This document shows, piece by piece, positions 52,796 to 62,489 of a DNA stretch of 64,000 bases. Where the stretch lies: the NCBI RefSeq assembly GCF_025753855.1, contig NZ_JAOWPT010000002.1, positions 62,001 through 126,000 on the forward strand, read 5' to 3'. The notes beneath the pieces are model-generated. The model had not been told where the DNA came from and ran no database searches. It saw only the letters and a program-made list of their open reading frames with translations. Numbering within the stretch: position 1 is the stretch's first letter; every line of letters starts with the position of its first letter. The stretch comes from Mesorhizobium sp. ZC-5. GTDB taxonomy: Bacteria > Pseudomonadota > Alphaproteobacteria > Rhizobiales > Rhizobiaceae. Made by a program: the position numbers and the translations under genes.

Positions 52796-52802
52796 CGTAC
52801 TT

Positions 52803-53267
52803 CTAATCGCACCAACCGGCACGCCGTCCGCCTTTGTAGGGCCGTACCAGCGCCTGCTCGAGCATCTGGTCGGCGACAAACTCACCCGCCTGTGTTTCCA
52901 CGTCGGCCAGCACCCTGCCGTAATATTTGGCGCTGCCTATGTTGGAGATCCGAACATTTGTACCGATCAGGTCGGCAAGCGCCCTGCGCGCCTTTAGTGC
53001 CGCGGCGTGCTCGGCCTCACAGCGGCTCTTCATCTCCGGCGCATCGATGCCGCGGACCCTGATGTTGACTTCAATCACCTGGCCCGGCCAGACATGCGCC
53101 TCGGCCATGAACGTGTCGCCATCGAGCACGTTCAGCACTGTCGCTTCGACAGGACCTTCAAAATTGCCGCGCCGTTTGGCTTCGCCAGATCCCGCGAACA
53201 GCACGGAAACCGCTACGGCCAGGATGGCCGCGAGCCTCAACCTTGCACGAGATGCGTTCGAACTCAT
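52803..53267 (-). CDS. Secreted thermonuclease-like (SNase domain) protein
   Basis: A 154-residue exported protein. Signal peptide LRLAAILAVAVSVLFAGSGEA, then the staphylococcal nuclease fold: VEATVLNVLDGDTFMAEA (metal-binding D residues), VNIRVRGIDAPEMKSRCEAE (Arg and Glu), YYGRVLADV and a C-terminal cysteine. This is the usual order of catalytic residues in the family. It would degrade nucleic acid outside the cytoplasm. Monocistronic. Confidence 0.9.
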   Translation of the reverse strand: MSSNASRARLRLAAILAVAVSVLFAGSGEAKRRGNFEGPVEATVLNVLDGDTFMAEAHVWPGQVIEVNIRVRGIDAPEMKSRCEAEHAAALKARRALADLIGTNVRISNIGSAKYYGRVLADVETQAGEFVADQMLEQALVRPYKGGRRAGWCD

Positions 53268-53341
53268 GCAAGGTATTTATTCCTATCACGGTACTTAAGC
53301 AAGCCTTGATATTCTATATTTGCCGTGGTGTGCCCATCAAA

Positions 53342-53443
53342 TCATAGCAACAGCCAGATCGTCATGCCCCCGGCTATGACGGCGGCAAGCCAGATCATTG
53401 CGACCCACGAGGCCGCCCGTTTATTCTCGCCGTGGGATTGCAG
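53342..53443 (-). CDS. Possible 33-aa membrane peptide with non-ATG start
   Basis: An open stretch of 33 codons 3 bp after the PepSY gene stop, in the same frame, from CTG (53443) to TGA. It reads LQSHGENKRAASWVAMIWLAAV and then IAGGMTIWLLL: a basic head and one good membrane helix. A GAGG lies 9 bp before the CTG. If only ATG is allowed the product is 18 residues (from MIWLAAV). It looks protein-like but the start is unusual, so the call is tentative. Confidence 0.35.
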   Translation of the reverse strand: MQSHGENKRAASWVAMIWLAAVIAGGMTIWLLL

Positions 53444-53446
53444 AGT

Positions 53447-53713
53447 TTACATCCTCGGTTCGCCGGTGACCGGATCGATCTTGATCTCCACCTTGGCCTT
53501 GTCAGATGTGTAATAGACCACATCATAATATCCGTCTTCATCCCAGTCGATCTCGTCGATATAGCGGAACTGGTCCCGCTGTTCGATCTTGGTAATGATC
53601 TCGGAGAGCTTCAGCGATTTTTCAGGCGGAATAGGCGGCGGCTGGGTCTGCGCCCATGCCGGGATCGCAAAAAGCAGCCCCGCGCTAAGAATTCCAGGGA
53701 TCGCGGTTCGCAT
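53447..53713 (-). CDS. PepSY-domain-like exported protein
   Basis: An 88-residue protein with signal peptide ILSAGLLFAIPAWAQ and a PepSY-like domain: SLKLSEIITKIEQRD, IDEIDWDEDGYYDVVYYTSDKAKVEIKIDPVTGEP. The pattern of an amphipathic helix, WDEDGYYDV strand and KIDPVTGE end is the usual single-PepSY fold, often a periplasmic inhibitor or sensor. Function unknown. A possible membrane peptide gene follows. Confidence 0.8.
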   Translation of the reverse strand: MRTAIPGILSAGLLFAIPAWAQTQPPPIPPEKSLKLSEIITKIEQRDQFRYIDEIDWDEDGYYDVVYYTSDKAKVEIKIDPVTGEPRM

Positions 53714-53818
53714 CGACGGCTCCTTCGTGATGTGTGGACAGCATCAGAACGGGCTGGCTCGCCTCAGGGTTCCACCGCAGGCAGACTACTACCTGCAACA
53801 GCTAGCCCTTCTACTGGT

Positions 53819-54688
53819 TCAGGTGATGAGCGGCGTCGTCAATGTCCGGTCGATGCCTTGCTGCGGCGGACAAGCTGGATGGCTGTCCTGTTCGTACGTC
53901 CACACCTTGAAGGTGGTGAGCTTGTGGGCGCCAAAGCTGTGCAGCAGCGGCACGTCGGTGGCGTCGCGGCCGCGCGCCACGACAACCCTGCCGATGCGCG
54001 GGACGTTGTGGCGGGCGTCGAACGTATACCATTTGCCGTCGAGGAATGCCTCGAACCAGGCGTTGAAATCCATCGGCGCCGGATCCGGCGGCACGCCGAT
54101 GTCGCCAAGATAGCCGTTCACGTAACGCGCCGGAATGTTCATGCAGCGGCACAGTGTGATGGCGAGATGCGCGAAGTCGCGGCAGACGCCGACGCGCTCC
54201 TCATGCGCCTGCGCCGCCGTGCGGGTCGCCCGCGCATAGCCGTAGCCAAACGACAGGCGGTTGTGGACATAGTCGCAGATAGCCTGCACCCTCACCCAGC
54301 CCTGCGGCAGATGGCCGAACAGACGCCATGCCAGATCGCCGAGATGATCGGTCTCGCAGTAGCGGCTGCCAAGCAGGAAAACGAGCGTTTCATGCGGCAG
54401 GTCCTGTATAGGTGTTTCCTGTGCCAGCGTATTGATTTCGTCGGTCTCGCCGCTGTCGTCGATCACGGCATCGTAGAGAATGCGAAAGCCGCCTTCCGGC
54501 GCCGTGAACCGCCGGCAGGCGTTGCCGAAGCCATCCTCGTAGACGGTGCTCGGCACATGCGGCGAGGTCAGCACCCTGGTCTGGCGCTTGATGTCATGCT
54601 GGCGATCCGGATTGACGTCGAGCAGTGAAATGACCGGCATCGGTTGCGGGCACTCGATAGCAATCTCATAACCGAGCCTGATCAGCAT
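53819..54688 (-). CDS. Transglutaminase-like family protein
   Basis: A 289-residue protein with a bacterial transglutaminase-like N-terminal region (LGYEIAIECPQPMPVISLLDVNP) and a transglutaminase core. The catalytic Cys is in HEERVGVCRDFAHLAITLCRC near 170. Where the core usually has HAWVE/HAW.E the sequence has FNAWFEAFLDGKWYTFDARHN, so the His is replaced by Asn, while the Asp of the triad (FDARHN) remains. No signal peptide. Similar proteins in rhizobia are of unknown substrate. Confidence 0.85.
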   Translation of the reverse strand: MLIRLGYEIAIECPQPMPVISLLDVNPDRQHDIKRQTRVLTSPHVPSTVYEDGFGNACRRFTAPEGGFRILYDAVIDDSGETDEINTLAQETPIQDLPHETLVFLLGSRYCETDHLGDLAWRLFGHLPQGWVRVQAICDYVHNRLSFGYGYARATRTAAQAHEERVGVCRDFAHLAITLCRCMNIPARYVNGYLGDIGVPPDPAPMDFNAWFEAFLDGKWYTFDARHNVPRIGRVVVARGRDATDVPLLHSFGAHKLTTFKVWTYEQDSHPACPPQQGIDRTLTTPLIT

Positions 54689-54791
54689 CGCGGCACCTTC
54701 GATGTTGGAGGAAGAACTTTCCCACCAACGTACACCGGTGGCTTCTGGTTCCGAGAAGCACGTGCTCGAACCCGGCCGCCTGCCATGCGGT

Positions 54792-55007
54792 CTAGAAATC
54801 GCTGGTCAGGCCCTTCACCTCCCAGTCGCCATAGCGTCCGGGTTCCTTGCCGCCGCGACCGCCGAGTTCTTTCGGCAGGCTGGCCTCTTGTTCCAGATAG
54901 GTTTTCCGGCGGGCCTCGGCTTCCGCCAGTGCGCGCCTGGCCGCTGGCGTCAAAGTCCTTTTCTCGACTTTCAGTTCGGCCTTGTTCTGATCTTCGGCTT
55001 CAGACAT
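54792..55007 (-). CDS. DUF1674 / SDHAF4-like succinate dehydrogenase assembly factor
   Basis: A 71-residue protein from the ATG at 55007. The C-terminal signature GGRGGKEPGRYGDWEVKG followed by LTSDF is that of DUF1674, the family of eukaryotic SDHAF4 (Sdh8), which helps assemble the flavoprotein subunit of succinate dehydrogenase. The N-terminal part is charged (KRTLTPAARRALAEAEARRK). It is divergent from htpX, a gene order common in rhizobia. Confidence 0.9.
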   Translation of the reverse strand: MSEAEDQNKAELKVEKRTLTPAARRALAEAEARRKTYLEQEASLPKELGGRGGKEPGRYGDWEVKGLTSDF

Positions 55008-55098
55008 TGAATCGCTCGAAATATTGAAAGGACGGGATCGCTTTCCCATCATATAGACTGGGTTCTGGACCGGATCGACCCCAAACACGGAGCTGACG

Positions 55099-56109
55099 AT
55101 GAACATCATGCGCACCGCCATGCTTTTGGCCTTCATGACCGCGCTCTTCATGGGCGTCGGCTACCTGATCGGTGGATCGGGCGGCATGATGATCGCGTTT
55201 CTGATCGCCGCCGGCATGAACCTGTTCAGCTACTGGAACGCCGACAAGATGGTGCTGCGCATGCACAACGCCGTCGAGGTCGACGAGCGTAATGCGCCTG
55301 AATATTACGGCATCGTGCGCGAACTGGTGCAGCGCGCCGGGCTGCCCATGCCGAAGGTCTACCTGATCGACAACCCGCAGCCCAATGCGTTCGCCACCGG
55401 CCGCAATCCCGAGAACGCCGCCGTCGCCGCCACCACCGGTCTGCTTGAAAGGCTGAACTACGAGGAAGTCGCCGGCGTCATGGCGCATGAACTCGCCCAT
55501 GTGCAGAACCGCGACACGCTGACCATGACGATCACCGCGACACTTGCCGGTGCCATCTCCATGCTCGGCAACTTCGCGTTTTTCTTTGGCGGCAACCGTG
55601 AAAACAACAATCCGCTCGGCTTCATCGGCGTGCTGGTCGCCATGATCGTGGCGCCGCTGGCCGCGATGATGGTGCAGATGGCGATCAGCCGCACGCGCGA
55701 ATATTCAGCCGACCGCCGCGGCGCCGAAATCTCCGGCGACCCGCTTTCGCTGGCATCGGCGCTTGACAAGATCGCGCGCAACGTCGAACGCATCCACAAT
55801 CCGGATGCCGAGCGCAATCCGGCAACCGCGCATCTTTTCATCATCAACCCACTTTCCGGCGAGCGCATGGACAATCTTTTCTCGACGCACCCCAACACCG
55901 AAAACCGCATCGCCGCCCTGCAGCAGATGGCAGGCGGCACGGGTGGTGGAATGCGTCAGCCCGAAACGCGAGCCGCGCCGCAAGCGCCCGCGCCGGAACA
56001 GTCGGCACCGTCCGGTCCGTGGGGCCAGCAGCCGGCGGAAACCAAACCGCCCCGCCAGTCCGGCAAATGGGGCCGCAACCCGACCGGGCCGAAAGGCCCG
56101 AGGTCGTGA
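55099..56109 (+). CDS. htpX: Protease HtpX
   Basis: A 336-residue inner-membrane zinc metalloprotease. Two N-terminal membrane segments ([19 protein letters not shown] and [17 protein letters not shown]) precede the catalytic domain with [12 protein letters not shown] (HExxH) near 135 and the third ligand in [11 protein letters not shown] near 205. Two more hydrophobic segments lie between. The C-terminal tail is Pro/Gln-rich and disordered. It degrades damaged membrane proteins. Its stop overlaps rsmB by a GTGA. Confidence 0.95.
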   Translation: MNIMRTAMLLAFMTALFMGVGYLIGGSGGMMIAFLIAAGMNLFSYWNADKMVLRMHNAVEVDERNAPEYYGIVRELVQRAGLPMPKVYLIDNPQPNAFATGRNPENAAVAATTGLLERLNYEEVAGVMAHELAHVQNRDTLTMTITATLAGAISMLGNFAFFFGGNRENNNPLGFIGVLVAMIVAPLAAMMVQMAISRTREYSADRRGAEISGDPLSLASALDKIARNVERIHNPDAERNPATAHLFIINPLSGERMDNLFSTHPNTENRIAALQQMAGGTGGGMRQPETRAAPQAPAPEQSAPSGPWGQQPAETKPPRQSGKWGRNPTGPKGPRS

Positions 56110-57497
56110 ACGGCGCCAACGCTTCCGGAAAACGGCAAAGATCCCGCGGCCCCGATCTTCAAGCGGAGAACGACCTGAATATCCCAGGCCTGCCGGCACG
56201 CAAGGCGGCGGCGAAGCTGCTTGCCGCGGTGATCGATGCAAAAACGCCGCTCGACGGGTTGACCGATCATGAGCATGGCCATCCGCAGTTTCGCACCCTC
56301 GACATGCGCGACCGTTCGCTGGTGCGCGCCATCCTCATCACCGCGCTGCGCTTCCGGGTGACCATCGGCAAGCTGATCGCACGCCGGCTCGAGCGGCCGT
56401 TGCCGGGAAACGCCCATTCACTGTCTCACCTGCTGCATGTCGCGGCGGCGCAAATCCTGTTCCTTGACATTCCCGACAGCGCGGCGGTCGATCTCGCGGT
56501 CACGCATGCGAAATCCGACCCGCGCACCGCGCGGTTCGCCGGGCTGGTCAACGGTCTGCTGCGTGGCATTGCCCGTGCCAAGGACCATCAGTTGCCGAAA
56601 ATGCTGGCATCCACCGGCGATGCCCCCGACTGGTTCATCGAGCGGCTGACCGCTGCCTATGGCGATGACAAGGCACACGCCATCCTTGCCGCGCACCGTA
56701 CCGAGGCCCCGGTCGACTTCACCGTGAAATCCGATCCGGAAGGCTGGGCCGAAAAACTCGGCGGCATCGTTTTGCCCACCGGCACCGTGCGTGTCGAACA
56801 CTTGGCCGCCAATGTCGCCGATTTGCCGGGTTACGGGGACGGCGCCTGGTGGGTGCAGGATGCCGCCGCGGCACTGCCGGCCCGGCTGCTCGGCGATGTC
56901 GCTGGCCTGCGCGTTGCCGACCTGTGCGCCGCGCCCGGGGGCAAGACTGCGCAACTTGCCATGGCTGGTGCGGACGTTACCGCCGTCGACGCGTCGAAGA
57001 ACCGGCTCGCCCGGCTTGCGGTCAACCTCGATCGCCTCGGCCTCCGGGCCGAAATTGTCCAGGCCGATCTCCTGGATTATCAGCCGGCGGAGCTTTTCGA
57101 CGCCGTTCTGCTCGACGCGCCCTGTTCATCCACCGGAACCGTGCGTCGGCACCCCGATGTGCCATGGACCAAGTCGCCGGAAGACGTCGCCAAGCTGGCC
57201 GCCCTGCAGCGCAAGCTGCTCGACAAGGCGCTGCAGCTGGTGAAACCCGGCGGTCGGCTGGTCTTCTCCAACTGCTCGCTCGATCCACTGGAAGGTGAAG
57301 CGCTGGTGGAAGCGATGCTGGGCGAAACCGCCCTTGCAACACTCGACCCGATCGTGGCGGGCGAGATCGACGGCATCGCACCGTTCCTCACCGCCAATGG
57401 CCTGCTGCGCACCACGCCCGCCGATCTCGATCTCGGCAGGCCGGGCATTTCCGGTCTCGATGGGTTTTTCGCGGCGCGTTTCCGCCGTGCCGGCTAA
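56106..57497 (+). CDS. rsmB: 16S rRNA (cytosine-967 C5)-methyltransferase RsmB
   Basis: A 463-residue NOL1/NOP2/Sun-type enzyme starting at a GTG overlapping htpX. An N-terminal NusB-like domain ([20 protein letters not shown].., [26 protein letters not shown]) precedes the SAM-dependent domain: [32 protein letters not shown] with the release Cys, and [13 protein letters not shown] with the catalytic Cys. It methylates 16S rRNA C967. Confidence 0.95.
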   Translation: MNGANASGKRQRSRGPDLQAENDLNIPGLPARKAAAKLLAAVIDAKTPLDGLTDHEHGHPQFRTLDMRDRSLVRAILITALRFRVTIGKLIARRLERPLPGNAHSLSHLLHVAAAQILFLDIPDSAAVDLAVTHAKSDPRTARFAGLVNGLLRGIARAKDHQLPKMLASTGDAPDWFIERLTAAYGDDKAHAILAAHRTEAPVDFTVKSDPEGWAEKLGGIVLPTGTVRVEHLAANVADLPGYGDGAWWVQDAAAALPARLLGDVAGLRVADLCAAPGGKTAQLAMAGADVTAVDASKNRLARLAVNLDRLGLRAEIVQADLLDYQPAELFDAVLLDAPCSSTGTVRRHPDVPWTKSPEDVAKLAALQRKLLDKALQLVKPGGRLVFSNCSLDPLEGEALVEAMLGETALATLDPIVAGEIDGIAPFLTANGLLRTTPADLDLGRPGISGLDGFFAARFRRAG

Positions 57498-57544
57498 ACA
57501 GTTCGCCACGCCTGCGTTTCTAAACCATTCGCTAACCATAAATT

Positions 57545-59350
57545 ATGGATAAGGATGAAGGTGGCGACGCAAGGATTCGGTTTTTGGCAAGTGCAGCGGG
57601 CAACGCTCCGCGCCTCTGGGCGCTTGTTGCGAGGGAGGTCTGGCGCCGGACCCGCCGCAGGCTGCGTGCCGGACCGGTCTATCGCTGGCGTTATACCGGC
57701 CGCACGCCGGAACGCGTTCTCATCGCACCGCCCGACCTCCGGCTTGCCGATCCCCAGATCGCGCTCGAAATCTACTACGGCCGTTTTCCGCTCGCCGGCC
57801 ACCTGGTCGAGACCGGAGGCCAGTCGCCGTTCCAGATGCCGGTCGTACATCGCGGCTGGCTGAAGGCGCTGCACGGCTTCCGCTGGCTGCGCCACATGCG
57901 TGCGGCCGGTACCGAGCTTGCCGCCGCCAATGCCCGCGCGCTGGTTTCCGACTGGATCGCCACGCATGGCGGAAAAATCTCCGGCACGGCCTGGGACCCG
58001 GCGACGACGGCACGGCGCATCATAGCCTGGCTGCAGCATTCCTCCGTCGTGCTGCAGGGGGCCGAGTTTCCCTTCTACCGGACGTTCCTGCGCTCATTGG
58101 CGGTGCAGATACGCTATCTGCGCTCGATGGCGCCGGAGATGCCTGACGGCAGCGAGCGGCTGCGCGGCCGCATCGCGCTTGCCTTTGCCGCTTTGTCGCT
58201 GCCGGCGCCAGGCTCGGCGATCCGCAGCGCGACACGCAATCTCGCCGAGGAACTCGACCGGCAGATTCTGCCCGATGGCGGGCATATCTCACGCAACCCG
58301 CTTGTCGTGCTCGAGCTGCTGGCCGATCTTCTGCCGCTCCGCCACACATACGCCAATCAGGGCGAAACGCCTCCCGAAGCGCTGATCGGCGCCATCGAGC
58401 GCATGCTGCCGGCATTGCGTTTCTTCCGCCATCAGGACGGCAGCCTCGCCCGCTTCAACGGCATGGGCGCCACGATCCAGGACCGCATCGCTGCCGTGCT
58501 GCGCCATGACGACACCGCCGGCGCGCCGCTTCTGCACGCTCCCCATTCGGGTTACGAGCGGCTTTCGATGGGCGGTACGACGGTGATCGCCGACACCGGC
58601 ATGGTGCCGCCGCCAGATGTATCGGGCCACGCCCATGCCGGCTGCCTGTCCTTCGAACTGTCTTCCGGCCGCCAGCACTATGTCGTCAACGCCGGCGTCG
58701 ACGATTTCGGCGCCGATGATTTCCGGCCGCTGGCGCGCGCCACCGCCGCGCATTCAACCGCAACGCTGAACGACACTTCGTCGGCGCGCTTCTCCCACTC
58801 CGCACGCGTCAACGGCCTGCTGCGCACGCCCCTGGTTGCCGGGCCGCGCCATGTCCCCAGCCAGCGGACCGATGCTGACGGCACGCAGGGTTTCGTCGCC
58901 AGCCACGATGGATATGTCTCCCGTTTCGGTCTCTTCCACGAGCGCGAACTGACGCTTTCCGACGGCGGCAACCTGCTTGAAGGCGTCGATCGTTTCTTCC
59001 GTGCCGGTGGTGAGACGCCGAGGAGCAATGGCCGCGATCTCGTTACCTTGCGTTTCCACATTCATCCCGAAACCCAGCTGTACCGCGACGGGCAGGGCCG
59101 TCTGGTGCTCGCCGCGGGCGGCGCCGACAGCTGGGCGTTTTCATGTGACGCAATGCCTGCCGACATCGAGGAATCCATCTTCTTTGCCGGCCTCGGCGGG
59201 CCGCGCCGGACCAGCCAGATCACGCTCTCATTCAAGGCTTCCGAAATCCCCGAGATCGCCTGGCAATTGACGCGAACGCGCGTCGTGGAACCACCTCGGC
59301 CCGAGGCCTCCCACAGCACGCGGACGATTTTCGGCGACACGCCGGTTTGA
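57545..59350 (+). CDS. Heparinase II/III family protein
   Basis: A 601-residue protein. The N-terminal helical toroid part (about 1-320) is followed by the heparinase II/III-like C-terminal domain with [45 protein letters not shown] (residues from about 338), [15 protein letters not shown]-like and [20 protein letters not shown]. No signal peptide is evident. In rhizobia this gene is regularly fixed between rsmB and purH, unlike true heparinases in polysaccharide loci; its substrate is not established. Confidence 0.9.
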   Translation: MDKDEGGDARIRFLASAAGNAPRLWALVAREVWRRTRRRLRAGPVYRWRYTGRTPERVLIAPPDLRLADPQIALEIYYGRFPLAGHLVETGGQSPFQMPVVHRGWLKALHGFRWLRHMRAAGTELAAANARALVSDWIATHGGKISGTAWDPATTARRIIAWLQHSSVVLQGAEFPFYRTFLRSLAVQIRYLRSMAPEMPDGSERLRGRIALAFAALSLPAPGSAIRSATRNLAEELDRQILPDGGHISRNPLVVLELLADLLPLRHTYANQGETPPEALIGAIERMLPALRFFRHQDGSLARFNGMGATIQDRIAAVLRHDDTAGAPLLHAPHSGYERLSMGGTTVIADTGMVPPPDVSGHAHAGCLSFELSSGRQHYVVNAGVDDFGADDFRPLARATAAHSTATLNDTSSARFSHSARVNGLLRTPLVAGPRHVPSQRTDADGTQGFVASHDGYVSRFGLFHERELTLSDGGNLLEGVDRFFRAGGETPRSNGRDLVTLRFHIHPETQLYRDGQGRLVLAAGGADSWAFSCDAMPADIEESIFFAGLGGPRRTSQITLSFKASEIPEIAWQLTRTRVVEPPRPEASHSTRTIFGDTPV

Positions 59351-59411
59351 TTCCGCCCAGCCCTGTGTTACGGCGCGGCCTGTTTCTCAGTTGCCGTCTT
59401 CGGAGACCCGC

Positions 59412-61028
59412 ATGGCCGTCGTGTCCAAGAAAATCCCCGCGCCCGACCTGTTGCCGATCCGCCGCGCCCTGCTTTCGGTTTCCGACAAGACGGGACTGGT
59501 GGAATTCGCCAGGTCGCTCCAGGAAATGGGCGTCACGCTGATCTCCACCGGAGGCTCGGCAAAGGCCATCGCGGCAGCCGGCATTGCCGTGACCGACGTT
59601 TCCGAGGTAACCGGCTTTCCCGAAATCATGGATGGCCGGGTCAAGACCCTGCACCCGGCGGTGCATGGCGGCCTGCTTGCCGTGCGTGATGATCCCGAAC
59701 ATGTCGCCGCCATGCATGCCCACGGCATCGAGGGCATCGACCTCGTCGTCGTCAATCTCTACCCGTTCGAGGACGTCCGCTTCTCGGGTGGCGACTATCC
59801 TTCGATCGTCGAAAACATCGACATCGGCGGCCCCGCCATGGTGCGGGCATCCGCGAAGAACCACGCCTATGTCGCCATCGTCACCGACCCGGACGACTAC
59901 GCAGCGGTGCTCAACGCGCTCGAATTGAACACCGGATCGCTATCACTCGATTTCAGGAGAAAGCTGGCGGCCAAGGCGTTCGCGCGCACCGCCGCCTATG
60001 ATGCAGCAATCTCAGGCTGGTTCGCCGAGGCGTTGAAGATCGAGGAACCCGCATGGCGCGCCTTCGGCGGCAGGCTGGAGACAGTGATGCGCTACGGTGA
60101 AAATCCGCATCAGTCCGCTGGGTTCTATGTCAACGGCGACAAGCGGCCCGGCGTCGCGACCGCGCGCCAGCTGCAGGGCAAGCAGCTCTCCTACAACAAC
60201 ATCAACGACACCGACGCCGCCTTCGAGCTCGTCGGTGAATTCAATCCCGAGACAAGTGCCGCCGTGGCCATCATCAAACATGCCAACCCGTGCGGCGTCG
60301 GCGAGGCGGCGACGCTGAAGGAGGCCTATGCAAAGGCGCTGGCCTGCGATCCCGTGTCGGCCTTCGGCGGCATCGTCGCCGTGAACCGCACCCTCGACGC
60401 CGACGCGGCCGAGGAGATCGTCAAGACCTTCACCGAAGTGATCATCGCGCCCGACGCGACCGCGGAAGCGCAGGCGGTCATCGCCGCCAAGAAGAATCTT
60501 CGCCTTCTGGTGACGGGCGGACTGCCGGATCCACGCTCTCCGGGCGTCGCGGTCAAGTCGGTTGCCGGCGGCCTGCTTGTGCAATCGCGCGACAACGCCG
60601 TGGTCGACGGGCTGGAGCTGAAAGTGGTGACGAAGCGGGCTCCCACGGACCAGGAACTGGCAGACCTGAAATTCGCCTTCCGCATCACCAAGCACGTCAA
60701 GTCGAACGCCATCGTCTACGTCCGGGATGGCGCGACCGTCGGCATCGGCGCCGGCCAGATGAGCCGTGTCGACTCCTCGCGCATCGCAGCGCGCAAGGCG
60801 CAGGACGCCGCTGAAGCTGCCGGTCTTGCTGAATCCCTGACCAAAGGCTCGGTGGTGGCGTCCGACGCGTTCTTTCCGTTCGCCGACGGCCTGCTTTCAG
60901 CCATCGAAGCCGGTGCCACCGCTGTCATCCAGCCCGGCGGTTCGATGCGCGACGACGAGGTGATCGCTGCCGCCGACGAACATGGCATCGCGATGGTGTT
61001 CACCGGGGTGAGGCATTTCCGGCATTGA
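59412..61028 (+). CDS. purH: Bifunctional AICAR formyltransferase / IMP cyclohydrolase
   Basis: A 538-residue enzyme of the last two purine-synthesis steps. The ATG at 59412 has GGAG upstream. The N-terminal IMP cyclohydrolase shows [33 protein letters not shown] and [19 protein letters not shown]. The C-terminal AICAR transformylase has [22 protein letters not shown] and the closing [30 protein letters not shown]. Complete and typical. Confidence 0.98.
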   Translation: MAVVSKKIPAPDLLPIRRALLSVSDKTGLVEFARSLQEMGVTLISTGGSAKAIAAAGIAVTDVSEVTGFPEIMDGRVKTLHPAVHGGLLAVRDDPEHVAAMHAHGIEGIDLVVVNLYPFEDVRFSGGDYPSIVENIDIGGPAMVRASAKNHAYVAIVTDPDDYAAVLNALELNTGSLSLDFRRKLAAKAFARTAAYDAAISGWFAEALKIEEPAWRAFGGRLETVMRYGENPHQSAGFYVNGDKRPGVATARQLQGKQLSYNNINDTDAAFELVGEFNPETSAAVAIIKHANPCGVGEAATLKEAYAKALACDPVSAFGGIVAVNRTLDADAAEEIVKTFTEVIIAPDATAEAQAVIAAKKNLRLLVTGGLPDPRSPGVAVKSVAGGLLVQSRDNAVVDGLELKVVTKRAPTDQELADLKFAFRITKHVKSNAIVYVRDGATVGIGAGQMSRVDSSRIAARKAQDAAEAAGLAESLTKGSVVASDAFFPFADGLLSAIEAGATAVIQPGGSMRDDEVIAAADEHGIAMVFTGVRHFRH

Positions 61029-61036
61029 ACGCGCTT

Positions 61037-61054
61037 CTCCCCGAAAACGGGGAG
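61037..61054. terminator. Hairpin between convergent purH and MFS gene
   Basis: CTCCCCG-AAAA-CGGGGAG is a perfect 7-bp stem with a tetraloop, 8 bp after the purH stop and 11 bp before the MFS stop. No T run is present. It may stall transcription or be a remnant of a rhizobial CTTCTCCCCG-type repeat. Confidence 0.4.
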
Positions 61055-61065
61055 GGAAATGCGCT

Positions 61066-62463
61066 TCAATCTTCCACCCTGTCCGCCGGATAAGGCGTCA
61101 GCCACAGCACCGCCATGCCGCCAAGCAGGAACAGCAGGATCATCGCCATGCCGAGACGTGGCGAACCGCTGAGCGCGGTGACTGTCGCGACCAGAAAAGG
61201 CGCCGTGAAGCTCGTCGCCCGCCCGGCGAGCGCGTAAATCCCGAAGTAACGCCCCGCCTCGTCCGCCGTTACGCTGCGCGCCAGATACGAGCGCGATGAT
61301 GCCTGCACCGGACCAAAGGCCAGTCCGATCAGCAGGCCGAAGGCGATGTAGGCCTTTTCGGCCGGTGTTCCGAACAAGCCACCCGTGTCGGCGCCCGGCA
61401 GCATCAGCCCGCCGAACAGCGTGAAGCCGGGTCCGGTCGAGACGATACCAATCGTGGCAACAATCAGCAGCACCAGCGCGATCATCACCACCACCTTGGA
61501 GCCAAGTCCGGTGTCGAGCCGGCTCGCGGCAAGGCAACCAAAAATCGCAACGACATTGAGGATGATCCCGAACACTCCGATTTCGGTGATCGACCAGCCG
61601 AACATCGCCGCCGCGAACACGCCGCCGAGGCCGAGCAGCGCGTTGACCCCGTCCTGGTAGATCATGCGCGCAATCAGGAAGCGCAATACACCGCTGCGCT
61701 GCCGCACTTCCCCCAGCGTCGATTTCAGCTCGGCGAGACCCTCCCGCACGGCCGGGCCTATCGGGCTGCCCTTCTTGCCGTCGGGTGTGAAGAAAAACAT
61801 CGGCAGGATGAAGACAAAATACCACAGCGCCGACAGCGGACCGGTCGCCCGTGCATCCTCGCCAAGCTTGGGATCGAGTCCGAAAAGCGGATCGGCGCCG
61901 ATGATCGTCTTGCCCGTTTCCGGCGACCCGGCCAGCATGGTGACGACAAAGATCAGCGCGATCATGCCGCCGAGATAACCCAAGCCCCAGGCGATGTTGG
62001 AAATCTTGCCGATCTCGGGTTTCGAGACCAATCGAGGCATCATGGAATCGTTGAAGACAGTCGAGAACTCAGCCGCGATCGAGGCCAGCGAGAAGAACCC
62101 TACCGCCCAGAACAAACTCGATCCCGGTGCCGCGTACCAGAGCATGCACAGGCTGAATATCTTGATCGCCGCGAAGACGGCAATCCATGGCTTGCGCGGC
62201 CCGGTCTGGTCCGCGATCGACCCCAGCACTGGTGACAGGATCGCGATGATGAAGCCGGCGGCTGCGATGCCGTAGCCCCATGCCGCCTGTCCCATGGCCG
62301 GGTCGCTGGCCATGCGCGACACAAAATAAGGACCGAATATGAAGGTGGTGACGACCGTGAAGAATGGCTGCGCCGCCCAGTCGAACAGCATCCAGCCCCA
62401 GATGCCGCTGCGCGGCGCGCGCTCCGTGCCTGCGGCGGCTACCGCACCATTCACTTCAGCCAT
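61066..62463 (-). CDS. MFS transporter, UMF1/Atg22-like family
   Basis: A 465-residue transporter with about twelve hydrophobic segments. The start [33 protein letters not shown] is the UMF1 (vacuole effluxer Atg22-like) pattern, and [22 protein letters not shown] is the motif A-like loop. [11 protein letters not shown] and [28 protein letters not shown] follow in order. The substrate is unknown; yeast Atg22 exports amino acids from the vacuole. It lies 26 bp downstream of the glutamate dehydrogenase gene on the same strand. Confidence 0.92.
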   Translation of the reverse strand: MAEVNGAVAAAGTERAPRSGIWGWMLFDWAAQPFFTVVTTFIFGPYFVSRMASDPAMGQAAWGYGIAAAGFIIAILSPVLGSIADQTGPRKPWIAVFAAIKIFSLCMLWYAAPGSSLFWAVGFFSLASIAAEFSTVFNDSMMPRLVSKPEIGKISNIAWGLGYLGGMIALIFVVTMLAGSPETGKTIIGADPLFGLDPKLGEDARATGPLSALWYFVFILPMFFFTPDGKKGSPIGPAVREGLAELKSTLGEVRQRSGVLRFLIARMIYQDGVNALLGLGGVFAAAMFGWSITEIGVFGIILNVVAIFGCLAASRLDTGLGSKVVVMIALVLLIVATIGIVSTGPGFTLFGGLMLPGADTGGLFGTPAEKAYIAFGLLIGLAFGPVQASSRSYLARSVTADEAGRYFGIYALAGRATSFTAPFLVATVTALSGSPRLGMAMILLFLLGGMAVLWLTPYPADRVED

Positions 62464-62489
62464 GTCCCCTCCGCGAATGCCGCCAGCGT

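Noticed and set aside
52714-52806. 30-codon ORF (MDGNTEGRF...) after the UUCG hairpin
   Set aside because: It runs through the terminator stem and the following inverted repeat and has no clear ribosome binding site; the DNA is better explained as RNA structure.
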